From contig JAUIET010000016.1 in assembly GCA_030429735.1 (NCBI GenBank), forward strand, positions 1-64,000: a DNA stretch of 64,000 bases. The letters run 5' to 3'. The translations under genes were made by a program, and so were the position numbers. This stretch comes from Gammaproteobacteria bacterium. Lineage in GTDB: Bacteria > Pseudomonadota > Gammaproteobacteria > Pseudomonadales > JAUIET01. Below the pieces are notes generated by a model, which was given only the letters and a program-made list of their open reading frames with translations, made no database searches and was not told where the DNA came from. This document shows, piece after piece, positions 1-9,866 of the stretch (positions are counted from its first letter, which is position 1; each line of letters begins with the position of its first letter).

Positions 1-1
1 A

Positions 2-21
2 GAGCTTCCCTAGGGAAGCTC
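2..21. repeat. 20-bp perfect palindrome at a stop codon
   Basis: GAGCTTCCCTAGGGAAGCTC reads the same on both strands. Its right end shares two bases with the TGA stop of the giant surface-protein gene on the minus strand. The 9-mer half (GGGAAGCTC) recurs in the palindrome at 8145-8164, and a one-base variant begins the inverted-repeat element at 36964. No T-tract is visible next to it, and the window starts one base further left, so a terminator role cannot be judged. Confidence 0.8.
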
Positions 22-3000
22 AGTCCGGCTGCTCGCTGTCGTCAGTATTTTTAGCAGCTTGCTCCGCTTCGCTGTCTTCGATTATCGATTCCAAGGACTC
101 ATCATCTTCATCTTCATTGAGCATGCCGCTAATAACGGGTAGCGGGTCGATCAAACGCCAGGCGGGCAGTGATGAGAGCACCGTGCTGAGCAACACGCTG
201 CCACGTATCAGCCACAATACATAACCGATGGAAACGCCCGTAGTCACACTAACGGTCGAGCCGATCACTATTTGATCCTGTACATCCACGCCCAGAATCT
301 GGCGACGCATGTCATCCAGACCATTTTGAAACGGTGTGTTATCCAGCAAAGAAAACCCTTCCATTGGGTCGACCGTTTTCATTTCACCGAGCATGCTGAT
401 TGGGTCAACGAAAATCTCAGGTGAATCCAGCTGGAGCAATTGGGCCAGGTCTACAGTTTGAGTAGACGTTTGCTGCTCACCTGATCCTATACCTTGCAAA
501 CCAGTGTGTGCTGATGCGTCAATGCCATTCACCAACACGTCCAGCGTCTGCCCCGCTCCGGAGTCCGTATCAAACTCTCTGGTCGCACCAGGCAAAAGAC
601 CGCGCTGCAGATCATCGCTGATAGAACTGGCGATGGATAAAGGGGTTAATTCGATATTTTCAACGCTTAGTTCAGTGTCTGAGTCGCTGATGGTGCTGGT
701 ACCGTCTGCCTCTGTTGACGCAGCGTTTGCCTGATTGGCCACAAGAGCCGCTTCATCAATATCGATAACGTTGATTTTAAATGTCTTGGAGTCATCGACA
801 GAACCTGGTACGTCAGTGTCGTCTACCACGACAGACACCTCCAACTTCGTCGCTGTTTCATAGTCCAGCAACGAATTTGCTTTCAGGTACAACACGCCAT
901 TTTCTATTTCAAAATAGTCCGCATCCGCTCCGCTCAGCATGAGCGTGTTCTGACCGATCCCATCATCAACAATTTCGATCTCGGCCAGGCGAACACGCTC
1001 CGCAGAGCGAGGATACTCTGCAAGGCTTACGCTTGATTGACTCAGGTTTACGCTGGCTGCCCGATTTTTCTGTAGAACAGGTTTGGTGGCTTCACTACTG
1101 ACAGACTCTGGTGTACCGTCATCATCCGTGTAACGTGCCACCACAGTGAGCTGACTGCCAATATCGTCTGCGCTAGCGATATAGACTGCATCAGTTGCCC
1201 CATTGATTACGGCACCGCCGCGCAGCCATTGATAAGTGATGCCTTCTCGCATGCCGTCTACATCACTCAATGTGTTCGCTGCAAGCAAACGATCGCCTTC
1301 TATTGGCGCCGCGTTGTTTAACGTTACCGTGCCAACCGGGGCGTCGTTGACGGCACTACCGCTAATTGATTTTGTGCCAATCAGTGCAGGTGCGGCGCCA
1401 TCGCTTACCGACGTGCTGATTTCAAAATCGGTATTGAAGTTTTCGGTAGGTACGAATTCGAGATTGGCGAGCAGTGTATTCACTGCAGCAATATCACCAC
1501 TCACGCTCCATACACCATTAATTTCATCATAAACAGATGTCACTGCGCCAATCGTCGCTGTTGTTAGTGCTCCTGCTGCTGGCTCAGAGAGTGTAAGCGT
1601 CACACTGATAGAGCTGCTATCAATGTCATCTACAATTATGTTTGACAGGTCCAGCGATGTGTCTTCCAGATACGATTCTGCGCTATTCAAACCAGTGGCA
1701 GTGGGCGCGTCATTCACTGGGTTTAACGCAATGTTCAACACATGTTGTTCTGCGTTAGGTAGCTGAGCAATCGCCCATGCGAAGGTGTTCGCAATTAACC
1801 GGTCGTTTGCAGTAGCAATCACGCCACCGCCACTGGTGTTCGCTCGAAAAACACCTTCATCACCTGAAAATAGTATTGCACCTGCACCATGCTGACGCAC
1901 TACAAGTGTGGGCTCTGCGGTAGCGGAGTCAACCGCCAACACTGTGTCGCCAGGTGCCAGACTGGCCGACGCAAAATAGCTATGCTGATTTCCGGCTGCT
2001 GAAAATACGGAACCGTTTGGGCCTACGCTACCAAATGGTCCGTTCATAATGTCTGAACCGTCGTCAGCTACGGCCCAGGCAGTATCGGATCTTCCGCCAA
2101 TGCTTAGACCAAAATACTCAGCCACACTGTCCGACCCAGCAGAGTCATTGCTTGATATCAGCACACCTCCCGCTGCAACCCAATTGTCCAACGCCACCAA
2201 TTCGTCATTAGACCATTGACTATCACGAGGATCGCCATTGAAGAAAATATTGCCTTGCGAGAGATACTCAGCATCCACGTTAGCGTTTGTTGACACAATC
2301 GACAGCGAGGTTGGCGAAACTCCGCCAAGGCCAAAATTATTAGTATTCGAAAGAATGGCGTCAGTATTTGCAAACAGGGTCTCGCCCACGGTATAGCTAT
2401 TCGGTTGACCTGCCAGAATATTGGCCGACAGAATGCCATTGTTTATTTGAACACTTAAATTTGCCAACATGGAACCATTGACGTTTGGTTCAACAATATA
2501 CTGTAAATTACCAGCATCGATGTCTGCACGCTCAATGCGCTGACCAGCCGTGACGGGGTTTCCGGATAGAATCAACTCGCCGTCGGCCGGCACCGCCATC
2601 ACGCGAATAAACTGCAGCGCGGCGCTGGGAACACCGGTAAACTCAAAGTCACTGGCCTGGAATGTATACGCCGAATCTTCATTACCTACCACCACGCCTG
2701 TGCCCGCTGAACCCAGGTAGATAAATGCGGTTGCCGCGTCACTGGTGTCATTACCACCATTGGCAACACCACCCCCATCATTAAACGCAACTGACATTGA
2801 GCGCGAACTAAAATCGTTTGACGTAGATGCGAAGGTAATGTTGTTAAGCAATTCCTCGACATGCACCCCCGTTGCATTGCTGTTGAAAACGATATTAAAT
2901 GCAGTTGGCCCGCTGGAACTTACGCGCCCTATCGTCATGCCGGAAATCGATACGTCGGACCCATCGTCCAAGCCAGAAGACAGTGTAATCAGGGTTGATG

Positions 3001-6000
3001 TGTCCAAACCCACCACATCGTTTTCCAGAAACCCAACGCCATTTATTTGCAACGACGCACCGTTGTAATTTGCAGGTGGGTCGGGGTCTACCAGACTTGC
3101 CGTGGCACCCGAATTTACCACAACGGGGGTTCCGCTATTGTCAGCTACTGTGGCACTTCCGTTCAGACCGGTAAGTATTGGCGGATCGTTTACGGGTGTG
3201 TAGCTGATACTCGATGATGCGAGCGCTGTGGTAGCAAGCCCATCGCCCACTGAGATATCAAAACCTGGTGCGGCCTCCTTCCCATTGTGAACAAACAACA
3301 CATCACCTGCACCCAACTGCGCTTGGGAAAAGATATTTACTTCAACACCTGGGTTGGACGCTAACTCAAATTGACCACCGCGTACAGCGGAGACGGAGAA
3401 TGACAATGTCGAGTCCGGGTTATCAATGTCCGTCGCGCTTATATCCGCAGTGCTCAGAACAAGCGTTTCACCTTCGTTAATGGTGACTGCGTTGTTCACC
3501 ATAATTGGCAGATCATTAACCGGTGCCACAGCGATGCGCATTGTATAGCTGTCCGTCGCAGGTAACTGCTCAGCCGCCCAGGCAAAAATATTGGCTACCA
3601 AGATATCGTTCGGTGTACTGATCACGCCGCCGCCACTTATGTTGCCGCGAAAAATCCCTTCATCACCTGTGAACAGAATCCAACCACTGCCTTGCTGGCG
3701 CAGCACCATGGTTGGTTGGCTGTTGCCGGCGGACCCTGTGGCGATCACTTGATCTCCTGGCGCTAAGTTGGCCGGGTCAAAAAAGGCGTAAAGACTTCCG
3801 CCATTGCTGATTGGGTCGCCGTTACTACCAACTAAACCGAACGGGCCATTCATTACAGGGTGTGAAGAATCACTTACTTGCCACGTGGGGGCAGTTTGCC
3901 CGCCTAACGTCATGCCAAAATGATTCGCCACGGCGTCTGCATTCCCCGCGTCGGCCGTAACAATTAATATGCCACCATTGCCTACCCAGGTACCTAGCGC
4001 ACTCAGTTCAGCGCCGGACCACGCTCCGTTAGTAACTCCGCCATCAACGAAAATACTGCCTTGCGCCAGGTACGCCGCATCAATGTTCGTACTATTGGCG
4101 ATCAATGACAAACTGGATGAGTAAATACCTCCCAGACCGAAGTTATTGGAATCCTGTAGCAGGGCGTTCGTTCCAGACCAGTTCGTGCCAAGTAATGCCT
4201 CATTGTCCGGTTCACCACTGAGCAAAGCGATATTGAGTTTTCCATTGTTTACCTGAAAATCGAATGCGGCGTACGGCACTCCGTTATCATCCGCGTCAGA
4301 TAAGAACGACAATGCGCCGCTATCAATCTCGGCTCTTGAGATAATCTGCCCAACCACTGCGGGCACGCCATTGTAAAGCAGCGTTCCTCTGTTAGAGCCA
4401 CTGTTCTCGGGCAGGCTCAGCAAGGTAATTGATTCAAGATTAGAGCCAGTAATACCCGTATAGTCAAAGTCGCTTGCCGTGAACGTATACTCAGCATCTT
4501 CCAAACCGTTCACTTGCTGACCAACTGCCTGCGCGACATACACCGACACGGCCTGAGTAGCACTGGATCCAGACCCGCCATTGGACGAACCACCACCGTC
4601 GTCAAATACAATGTCAACGCTTCGTTCGCCGAACACAGTAGAGTTGGTAGAAAATGTCAGACTTCTGACTACATTTTCTATATGGGCCAATGTGGACGAT
4701 GCGTTGAAGTCAATTCGAAATCCGCTACCGGTCACACTGCTGAGTGAGCCCACGTCCAGGCCGCTGATTGAAACAAGTGAGCCATCAGCCATTCCAGCGG
4801 ACAACGCGACACCAGAGCTGACGTCTATGCCGAGCTGATCACTCACATCAAACCCTAGGCCGGATACCTGAATATGTGCCCCTGCATAGTTCGCTGGCGC
4901 ATCAATATCAGTCACTACGGCAGAAACGTTGGTATCCAGCAAGTAGGCTGTACCGTCGTTTTCTGCAATCAACACATCACCACCGAGCGCCGCGATGACC
5001 GGGGCATCATTGACTGCAGTAACGCTCAGCATTTTTGTGCCGGTCAATGCCGGTGCTTCGCCGTCAGACACGTTCGTAGCGATGGATAACGGGCTATCAA
5101 AGTCCGGCTCAGGCGTAAACGTAAGGTCGGCCAGCAGTGTGTTCACATCCGCTATAGCACCGCTGGCCTGCCACTCGCCAGTTGCCGGGTTGTAGGTAGA
5201 AGTGACCGCGCCGGACGTTGCCGTGTTTAAGCTTCCGGCCGAGGCATTTGAAAGGGTCAGTGTGGCCGTGGTTGTGGTATCGTCTGGATCGCTTATGACA
5301 ATATCACTCAAATTCAACGCAAGGTCTTCGGTATAGGTTTCCGCAGCGTTCAGGCGTGTGGCAGTGGGTGGAAGATTGGGCACCGTGTAACTGACCGCCA
5401 ATCTCGGACCTGAGGTTGCAGAGCCCTCAGCACTCAAATACGTGAATACATCACTCCCGGACTGCGGGCTGCCAATAATCACGCCCCTGTTTTGCAAAGA
5501 ACCGTTTAACCAGTTTTGCACTGTGGCGGTCAGATCCCAGTTGTGTACGCCTGTACCAGTGACGTCTGAACTCGCCACCGGTGTGCCGGCATAATCACCG
5601 CCGGAGCTTGCCCAACTCACGCCTGTTTGGCGGTCGTCCCAATTCGCTTGACCATTGCCGCTGGTTGCGGTGCCTTCGTCCCAATCCTGATTGAGTGTGT
5701 GAACATTGACGGTCACTGTGCCTGACGCGGAATGATTGGTGGCATCCATGCGCAGCTCTGCACTGGTGATTGTTGCGTTTGCCGGAATACTGCTCAGATC
5801 AAATTGCAGTACGATACGCTCTTTGCCTAAATCAGCGCCTCCGGATATATCAATTTGAATCTGGCCAGCCGCACCATAATTTGCGCCCTTGTTGTGTTCG
5901 CTGATGTAGGTATCTTTGCTGGCCAGTAGCGTGACTGCAACCGTTTGCAATGCGCGTTGCTTGGCGGGGTTTTCTGCAGCTGTATTGCCATTCACAGCGG

Positions 6001-6187
6001 CCGATTGAAGTTGTTGGTTCAACTGTCCAAGGCCAGACAGCTCCTCATCGCTCAATGTCAGGTGTTTCTCACTACTCACTCCCGCCACACTCGAAAAGCC
6101 GGCCGCCGCGAACGGGTCTGCAGAGAACAGAATTCGCGGCTCAAGTTCTTCGAGAATCAGCTTAGTCGGGCGTTTGTTTGGTGACAT
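20..6187 (-). CDS. giant LEPR-motif, cadherin-like repeat surface protein
   Basis: 2055 residues. An N-terminal LEELEPRILFSADP motif (about 13-26) matches the LEPR-XLL signature of large secreted or surface proteins. It is followed by a DNRLRE/CBM96-like beta-sandwich (about 85-267, starting DTYISEHNKGANYG) and tandem cadherin/Calx-like domains with repeated VNDAP linkers (276-395, 396-553, 1002-1157, 1497-1616). An Ig-like domain (1617-1705) and one more cadherin-like domain (about 1715-1810) follow. Residues 652-876 and 1252-1477 are two copies of a non-cadherin module with LGTWVGNGG and ILFTGDEG, resembling a ThuA/GATase-like fold. A hydrophobic segment (about 1985-2007) and an acidic C-terminal tail end the protein. 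There is no classical signal peptide. By family it is probably exported and cell-surface anchored, for adhesion or carbohydrate contact; the export route is not encoded nearby. Start ATG at 6187; the Shine-Dalgarno is weak. Confidence 0.85.
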   Translation of the reverse strand: MSPNKRPTKLILEELEPRILFSADPFAAAGFSSVAGVSSEKHLTLSDEELSGLGQLNQQLQSAAVNGNTAAENPAKQRALQTVAVTLLASKDTYISEHNKGANYGAAGQIQIDISGGADLGKERIVLQFDLSSIPANATITSAELRMDATNHSASGTVTVNVHTLNQDWDEGTATSGNGQANWDDRQTGVSWASSGGDYAGTPVASSDVTGTGVHNWDLTATVQNWLNGSLQNRGVIIGSPQSGSDVFTYLSAEGSATSGPRLAVSYTVPNLPPTATRLNAAETYTEDLALNLSDIVISDPDDTTTTATLTLSNASAGSLNTATSGAVTSTYNPATGEWQASGAIADVNTLLADLTFTPEPDFDSPLSIATNVSDGEAPALTGTKMLSVTAVNDAPVIAALGGDVLIAENDGTAYLLDTNVSAVVTDIDAPANYAGAHIQVSGLGFDVSDQLGIDVSSGVALSAGMADGSLVSISGLDVGSLSSVTGSGFRIDFNASSTLAHIENVVRSLTFSTNSTVFGERSVDIVFDDGGGSSNGGSGSSATQAVSVYVAQAVGQQVNGLEDAEYTFTASDFDYTGITGSNLESITLLSLPENSGSNRGTLLYNGVPAVVGQIISRAEIDSGALSFLSDADDNGVPYAAFDFQVNNGKLNIALLSGEPDNEALLGTNWSGTNALLQDSNNFGLGGIYSSSLSLIANSTNIDAAYLAQGSIFVDGGVTNGAWSGAELSALGTWVGNGGILIVTADAGNADAVANHFGMTLGGQTAPTWQVSDSSHPVMNGPFGLVGSNGDPISNGGSLYAFFDPANLAPGDQVIATGSAGNSQPTMVLRQQGSGWILFTGDEGIFRGNISGGGVISTPNDILVANIFAWAAEQLPATDSYTMRIAVAPVNDLPIMVNNAVTINEGETLVLSTADISATDIDNPDSTLSFSVSAVRGGQFELASNPGVEVNIFSQAQLGAGDVLFVHNGKEAAPGFDISVGDGLATTALASSSISYTPVNDPPILTGLNGSATVADNSGTPVVVNSGATASLVDPDPPANYNGASLQINGVGFLENDVVGLDTSTLITLSSGLDDGSDVSISGMTIGRVSSSGPTAFNIVFNSNATGVHVEELLNNITFASTSNDFSSRSMSVAFNDGGGVANGGNDTSDAATAFIYLGSAGTGVVVGNEDSAYTFQASDFEFTGVPSAALQFIRVMAVPADGELILSGNPVTAGQRIERADIDAGNLQYIVEPNVNGSMLANLSVQINNGILSANILAGQPNSYTVGETLFANTDAILSNTNNFGLGGVSPTSLSIVSTNANVDAEYLSQGNIFFNGDPRDSQWSNDELVALDNWVAAGGVLISSNDSAGSDSVAEYFGLSIGGRSDTAWAVADDGSDIMNGPFGSVGPNGSVFSAAGNQHSYFASASLAPGDTVLAVDSATAEPTLVVRQHGAGAILFSGDEGVFRANTSGGGVIATANDRLIANTFAWAIAQLPNAEQHVLNIALNPVNDAPTATGLNSAESYLEDTSLDLSNIIVDDIDSSSISVTLTLSEPAAGALTTATIGAVTSVYDEINGVWSVSGDIAAVNTLLANLEFVPTENFNTDFEISTSVSDGAAPALIGTKSISGSAVNDAPVGTVTLNNAAPIEGDRLLAANTLSDVDGMREGITYQWLRGGAVINGATDAVYIASADDIGSQLTVVARYTDDDGTPESVSSEATKPVLQKNRAASVNLSQSSVSLAEYPRSAERVRLAEIEIVDDGIGQNTLMLSGADADYFEIENGVLYLKANSLLDYETATKLEVSVVVDDTDVPGSVDDSKTFKINVIDIDEAALVANQANAASTEADGTSTISDSDTELSVENIELTPLSIASSISDDLQRGLLPGATREFDTDSGAGQTLDVLVNGIDASAHTGLQGIGSGEQQTSTQTVDLAQLLQLDSPEIFVDPISMLGEMKTVDPMEGFSLLDNTPFQNGLDDMRRQILGVDVQDQIVIGSTVSVTTGVSIGYVLWLIRGSVLLSTVLSSLPAWRLIDPLPVISGMLNEDEDDESLESIIEDSEAEQAAKNTDDSEQPD

Positions 6188-6532
6188 ACCAGCTTGTTTT
6201 TAGTCAGACAAAACGACAACAGCGCCGCCAACTTTGTGGCGGTTAACACGCCGGTTTCCTCTGTATGTTCCTATTTACTGAGTATAGGTTGTACGCTGAT
6301 TTATCCTTCCAGATCAGCGCTTTTTGCTGCGAAATTCAGACGTAGGGCAGGCATCGGTCAGCCTGCAAATGACAATGTAAAATCTGCGCCCAAATTTGTT
6401 CAGTATTCGAGCAATTTCCAAATACAAATGAGGCTTTTGCGGTCATAGGTATGATTGGTTATTGTTTAACATTCCCCTAAAATTGCCGCACCGACCTAAT
6501 TCAACCTTTTCTCCTCTGCGGCATACCAGCAA
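6188..6532. other. intergenic region, divergent promoters presumed
   Basis: 345 bp between the divergently transcribed surface-protein gene and the GNAT gene. It must hold the promoters of both, but I cannot point to convincing -35/-10 pairs, operators or hairpins. The short open frame on the plus strand here lacks family resemblance and a good ribosome-binding site. Confidence 0.4.
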
Positions 6533-7036
6533 ATGACCAACACTCTAGTATCCATCGCCGCCAAGCCCCATCACTACGAATCTGTTTTGGGTTTAAACGA
6601 GCAGGCCGTACCGCATGTCAACAGCATCAGCGCTGCAGAATTACAAGCCCTGGCAGAACAGGCGTTTTACTTTAGTGTTGCTATGAACGGCGATCAGGTG
6701 ATTGGTTTTTTACTGACGCTGGCAACGGGTGCGCAATACAACAGCCCCAACTATCAGTGGTTTTCGCGGCGCTATTCCAATTTTATTTACGTTGATCGAA
6801 TTGTTGTCGCGCCAGACTGCGCCGGTATGGGTGTAGGCAAGCAGCTGTATCACGATCTGGAAGATGCTTCATCGGGAGTGGCACCAATGATCGCTTGCGA
6901 AGTTAATTTACAGCCGCCCAATCCCAACTCGCTGGCCTTCCATCAAAAGCAGGGGTTTCAGGAAGTCGGTCAGCAGGAAACCGAAAGCGGTCAAAAAGTA
7001 GTATGCTTGATGACCAAGCCGTTAGGCGCGCAGTAA
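6533..7036 (+). CDS. GNAT-family N-acetyltransferase
   Basis: 167 residues spanning a single GNAT domain. The acetyl-CoA pyrophosphate-binding motif is visible at about 93-105 (APDCAGMGVGKQL). The C-terminal NPNSLAFHQKQGF segment (130-142) is the typical beta5-alpha4 signature of transferases acting on small molecules or protein N-termini. It would transfer an acetyl group from acetyl-CoA to an amine; the substrate is unknown. It lies just upstream of and co-directional with the truncated hemoglobin and GFA genes (25-bp gap), so the three may be co-transcribed. Confidence 0.8.
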   Translation: MTNTLVSIAAKPHHYESVLGLNEQAVPHVNSISAAELQALAEQAFYFSVAMNGDQVIGFLLTLATGAQYNSPNYQWFSRRYSNFIYVDRIVVAPDCAGMGVGKQLYHDLEDASSGVAPMIACEVNLQPPNPNSLAFHQKQGFQEVGQQETESGQKVVCLMTKPLGAQ

Positions 7037-7061
7037 GCGCGCAGCACCCGGGAAGTGGATT

Positions 7062-7484
7062 GTGGTCACCCTGTCAAAAGAGAATTACGGATATCAGGAC
7101 AATTCCTATAAGGCTGCGGGTGAACTGATTGGTATTCGCAAGCTGGTAGACTGCTTCTACGACTTGATGAATACACTGCCTGATGCACACAAAATTCGCG
7201 CCATGCACCCTGCGGATCTGACGGTATCGAAAGACAAATTAACGCATTTCCTCAGTGGCTGGCTGGGCGGCCCGCGCACTTACGCGGGGAAGTACGGGCG
7301 AATCAGTATTCCCGACGTACACCAACATCTGGTGGTTAACGAACAAGAGCGAGATGCCTGGTTACTGTGTATGAAATTGGCGGCCGAACAACAACCCTAT
7401 GCACCGACCTTCAGAAAATATCTGCTCGAACAACTGGCCATTCCCGCAGAACGCATACGAGCAACAAGTCGCAATGAGGATTAA
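7062..7484 (+). CDS. group II truncated hemoglobin
   Basis: 140 residues, the usual length of a 2-over-2 truncated globin. The B-helix CFYDLM (Tyr33 at B10), FLSGWLGGP (63-71), proximal His89 in VHQHL (F8) and Trp100 in the G-helix RDAWLLCM follow the group II pattern. Such proteins bind O2 or NO with a heme and are linked to NO and oxidative-stress handling; that role is by family only. It starts with GTG. Its TAA stop directly abuts the ATG of the GFA-family gene, so the two are very probably translated from one message. Confidence 0.88.
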   Translation: MVTLSKENYGYQDNSYKAAGELIGIRKLVDCFYDLMNTLPDAHKIRAMHPADLTVSKDKLTHFLSGWLGGPRTYAGKYGRISIPDVHQHLVVNEQERDAWLLCMKLAAEQQPYAPTFRKYLLEQLAIPAERIRATSRNED

Positions 7485-7955
7485 ATGACCGCCAAGCAAA
7501 TGACGAACACCGATCATGCTGGATGTTGCCAGTGCGGCACTGTTCAATACAGCGTTAGCGGTGAGCCAATGATGACGTATGCCTGCCATTGCACTGACTG
7601 TCAAAAACGCACCGGTAGCGCTTTTTCGATGGGGTGTATTTATCCCTTGTCGGCCTTGTCGCTTGACGGCGCGCTGAGCACCTGGAAGCGTATATCGGAC
7701 GATGGAAACAGCAATACACGTTACAGTTGTGCAGAGTGTGGCAACGTTATCTACGGTGTCAGCACCATAGCACCAGAGATTATCAAGCTTCAGCCTGGTA
7801 CGCTGGAATCCGCACGGGCCATTGCGGTAGATGCGCATATCTGGTTGCGCAGCGCCTGCTCCTGGCTAGTCGTTCCGGAAGACGCCCTGCGCTACGACAC
7901 ACAACCCGATAGTTTGCTGGAAATATATCAACACGTCGTCGAAAGAAAACAATAA
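7485..7955 (+). CDS. GFA-family (glutathione-dependent formaldehyde-activating-like) zinc protein
   Basis: 156 residues. The GFA zinc ligands are clear: Cys15-x-Cys17-Gly, Cys34-His-Cys36-x-x-Cys39, and Cys82-x-x-Cys85-Gly. The family was named for glutathione-dependent formaldehyde-activating enzyme (Gfa), but most members have no proven reaction, so this is a fold assignment and not a function. The ATG immediately follows the stop of the truncated hemoglobin gene. Downstream, 207 bp without a gene end in the palindrome at 8145; a weak ACCAG/CTGGT stem followed by T-rich sequence near 8100-8127 may end this transcript. Confidence 0.82.
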   Translation: MTAKQMTNTDHAGCCQCGTVQYSVSGEPMMTYACHCTDCQKRTGSAFSMGCIYPLSALSLDGALSTWKRISDDGNSNTRYSCAECGNVIYGVSTIAPEIIKLQPGTLESARAIAVDAHIWLRSACSWLVVPEDALRYDTQPDSLLEIYQHVVERKQ

Positions 7956-8144
7956 GCAACTGCCAGATGCTGAGCTGCATATTTTTTAAGACACCTGTGC
8001 AGAAGCACTTGATGATGACCTGCCAAAGTGCAAAGCGTATATTCGAAGCCAACTCGCGGTGATGACGTTAATGCGGAGGCAAGCAAAGTAACCTACGTGA
8101 CCAGACAATGCCTGGTTTATTGCTTTTTAAACACCATCTGACCC

Positions 8145-8164
8145 AGGGAAGCTCGAGCTTCCCT
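8145..8164. repeat. 20-bp perfect palindrome at a stop codon
   Basis: AGGGAAGCTCGAGCTTCCCT is a perfect palindrome between two convergent genes. It is made of the same half (GGGAAGCTC) as the palindrome at 2-21 but with the halves in the opposite order. It shares two bases with the TAG stop of the FAD oxidoreductase on the minus strand, so that strand reads T-AGGGAAGCTC, as the plus strand does at the rnt stop at 36963. No T-tract follows on either strand. Confidence 0.8.
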
Positions 8165-9584
8165 AGCACGCGAAACCCAGGCCAAGACTGTCCAGAAGCT
8201 TTAACCACAGGCCTCTTTTTCCGCCATTGCGGTCTGCACGCTCCAGCTCAAACTGAGTGATTCGAACGCCAAGCCAGCGCACCGGTTCCGGTGCCCACGG
8301 AATCGCCTTACGAGTCACAAACTTCAGACGAACAATGTCGGATGGATGATAACCCAGCAATTCCAGGGCGACTCGGGCGCCAAAACGCGAGGCGCTGACG
8401 CCATGGCCGGTGTAGCCAACTGACCAGGCAAGTCGACCGTTATAGGCAACCCCAGGCACCATGCAAAAACGAGTGGACGTGGCGATGATGCCGCCCCACT
8501 TATGGCTAAACCGAATCTCGCCTTCCAGTTGCGGAAACATATCGAAAAACTCGCGAGCGAGCTGTTCATGGCGTGCCGGAGCGTCCATATACTTGGGATC
8601 GATACCGCGGTTAAAGTAATATCGCACGGCACCACCCCCGCCCCAGGTGATGCGTTTGTCTTTGGTGAGGCGAAAATAGTGAAACATATTGTTGTAGTCG
8701 GCCAGAGCGTGGCGTGATTCGGGCAAGCCCCAGCCGATATTTTCGATCTGCTGATCAGTCAGCGGCTCGGTGGCCAATTGGTAATCCCAGATAGGAATCA
8801 CACATCGATTCACCTTACCCACTGGTGACGTATAGGCATTGGTTGCTACCAGTACTTTGTTGCTGCGAATTTCGCCCCCAGTGCACACTGTCAGCATTTC
8901 ATCTTTGCCCAACGGTTTCACGCTGGTCATTTCAGTACCTTCGTATATGCGCACAGCAAAACGATTCAATAGCACTTCTCGCAAACCCCAACAAATACGC
9001 GCCGGGTCGACCACGCCGTCTTGTCCACCGCGGTGCCAGCAAGCAGCAAAAAAGCTATCTGTCTTTATGTTGTCACGAATGGCCTGCTTGTCGAACCAGA
9101 CAACATCTTCGCCGTCATTTTTTAACGCCCGATACTCCTCATACAACCGGCCGGCGGCTTCCTCGTCCAGCGCCACTTCGGTCTCACCCACTTGTTCATA
9201 ACGCGCGTCAATGTTGTAACGCTCAAGTGTTTCCAGCAATTCACGGATGTTTTGCTCGCCAGCCGCTTCCAGTTGTTCAGTCTCGTTGGCAAAGCGTGCT
9301 TCCACGTTTGATTCACCGTGCGCAATACTGGTACTCAGGAATCCACCGTTACGACCTGAGGCGCCGTCGCCGACAAAGGTTTTTTCGATTAATACAATGT
9401 CAGCATCGGGCTGACGCTCTTTCAATTGGATGGCGGCCCATAGGCCGGTAAACCCGCCACCAACGATCAGCAAATCGCACGCTTCGTTACCGGCAAGCGC
9501 TGGCAGCACCTCCGGGCGTGCATCCGAGTCATGCCAAAGTGGCATCAATGCGGCGTCTTTTAATGCATCCAGCTGTTTGCTCAT
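8163..9584 (-). CDS. FAD-dependent amine oxidase (DAO family, gamma-glutamylputrescine oxidase-like)
   Basis: 473 residues from the ATG at 9584; an upstream in-frame TTG at 9608 would add eight residues, and neither start has a strong Shine-Dalgarno. The N-terminus holds the FAD dinucleotide fold DLLIVGGGFTG followed by GDGASGRNGG, the pattern of DAO-family oxidases such as PuuB and OrdL. The C-terminal half has GYTGHGVSASRFGARVALEL, where these enzymes close the flavin site. They oxidise secondary or primary amines (for example gamma-glutamylputrescine or sarcosine-like compounds) to imines with H2O2 release. No other polyamine genes are nearby, so the substrate is open. Confidence 0.82.
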   Translation of the reverse strand: MSKQLDALKDAALMPLWHDSDARPEVLPALAGNEACDLLIVGGGFTGLWAAIQLKERQPDADIVLIEKTFVGDGASGRNGGFLSTSIAHGESNVEARFANETEQLEAAGEQNIRELLETLERYNIDARYEQVGETEVALDEEAAGRLYEEYRALKNDGEDVVWFDKQAIRDNIKTDSFFAACWHRGGQDGVVDPARICWGLREVLLNRFAVRIYEGTEMTSVKPLGKDEMLTVCTGGEIRSNKVLVATNAYTSPVGKVNRCVIPIWDYQLATEPLTDQQIENIGWGLPESRHALADYNNMFHYFRLTKDKRITWGGGGAVRYYFNRGIDPKYMDAPARHEQLAREFFDMFPQLEGEIRFSHKWGGIIATSTRFCMVPGVAYNGRLAWSVGYTGHGVSASRFGARVALELLGYHPSDIVRLKFVTRKAIPWAPEPVRWLGVRITQFELERADRNGGKRGLWLKLLDSLGLGFAC

Positions 9585-9866
9585 GTTCTTTACGGTGTCA
9601 CTGCACAAAATGGAATGGTCGCTCCTTCATTGGCGCTCACATGTAATTGTGTATTCGATGGATTGAAGCAGGTTTACCCAGCGCTGATGATGTAAGCGGT
9701 CGAGCATACTAATTGAGGCGGAGTAGAATGCGTTGGTCATAAGATTCACTGCAAAAACATGGCGTATTGCACGGAGTCGATTGCACCGCCTTGCGGTATT
9801 GTGGATACTCCGGCGAGTAATAGCAAACGTCTTGCTGCACCGGTTGATCACTAAAGGAGAACGCCC

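Noticed and set aside
6194-6448. 84-codon plus-strand frame upstream of the GNAT gene
   Set aside because: No recognisable domain, no ribosome-binding site, and it lies in the divergent promoter region of two real genes.
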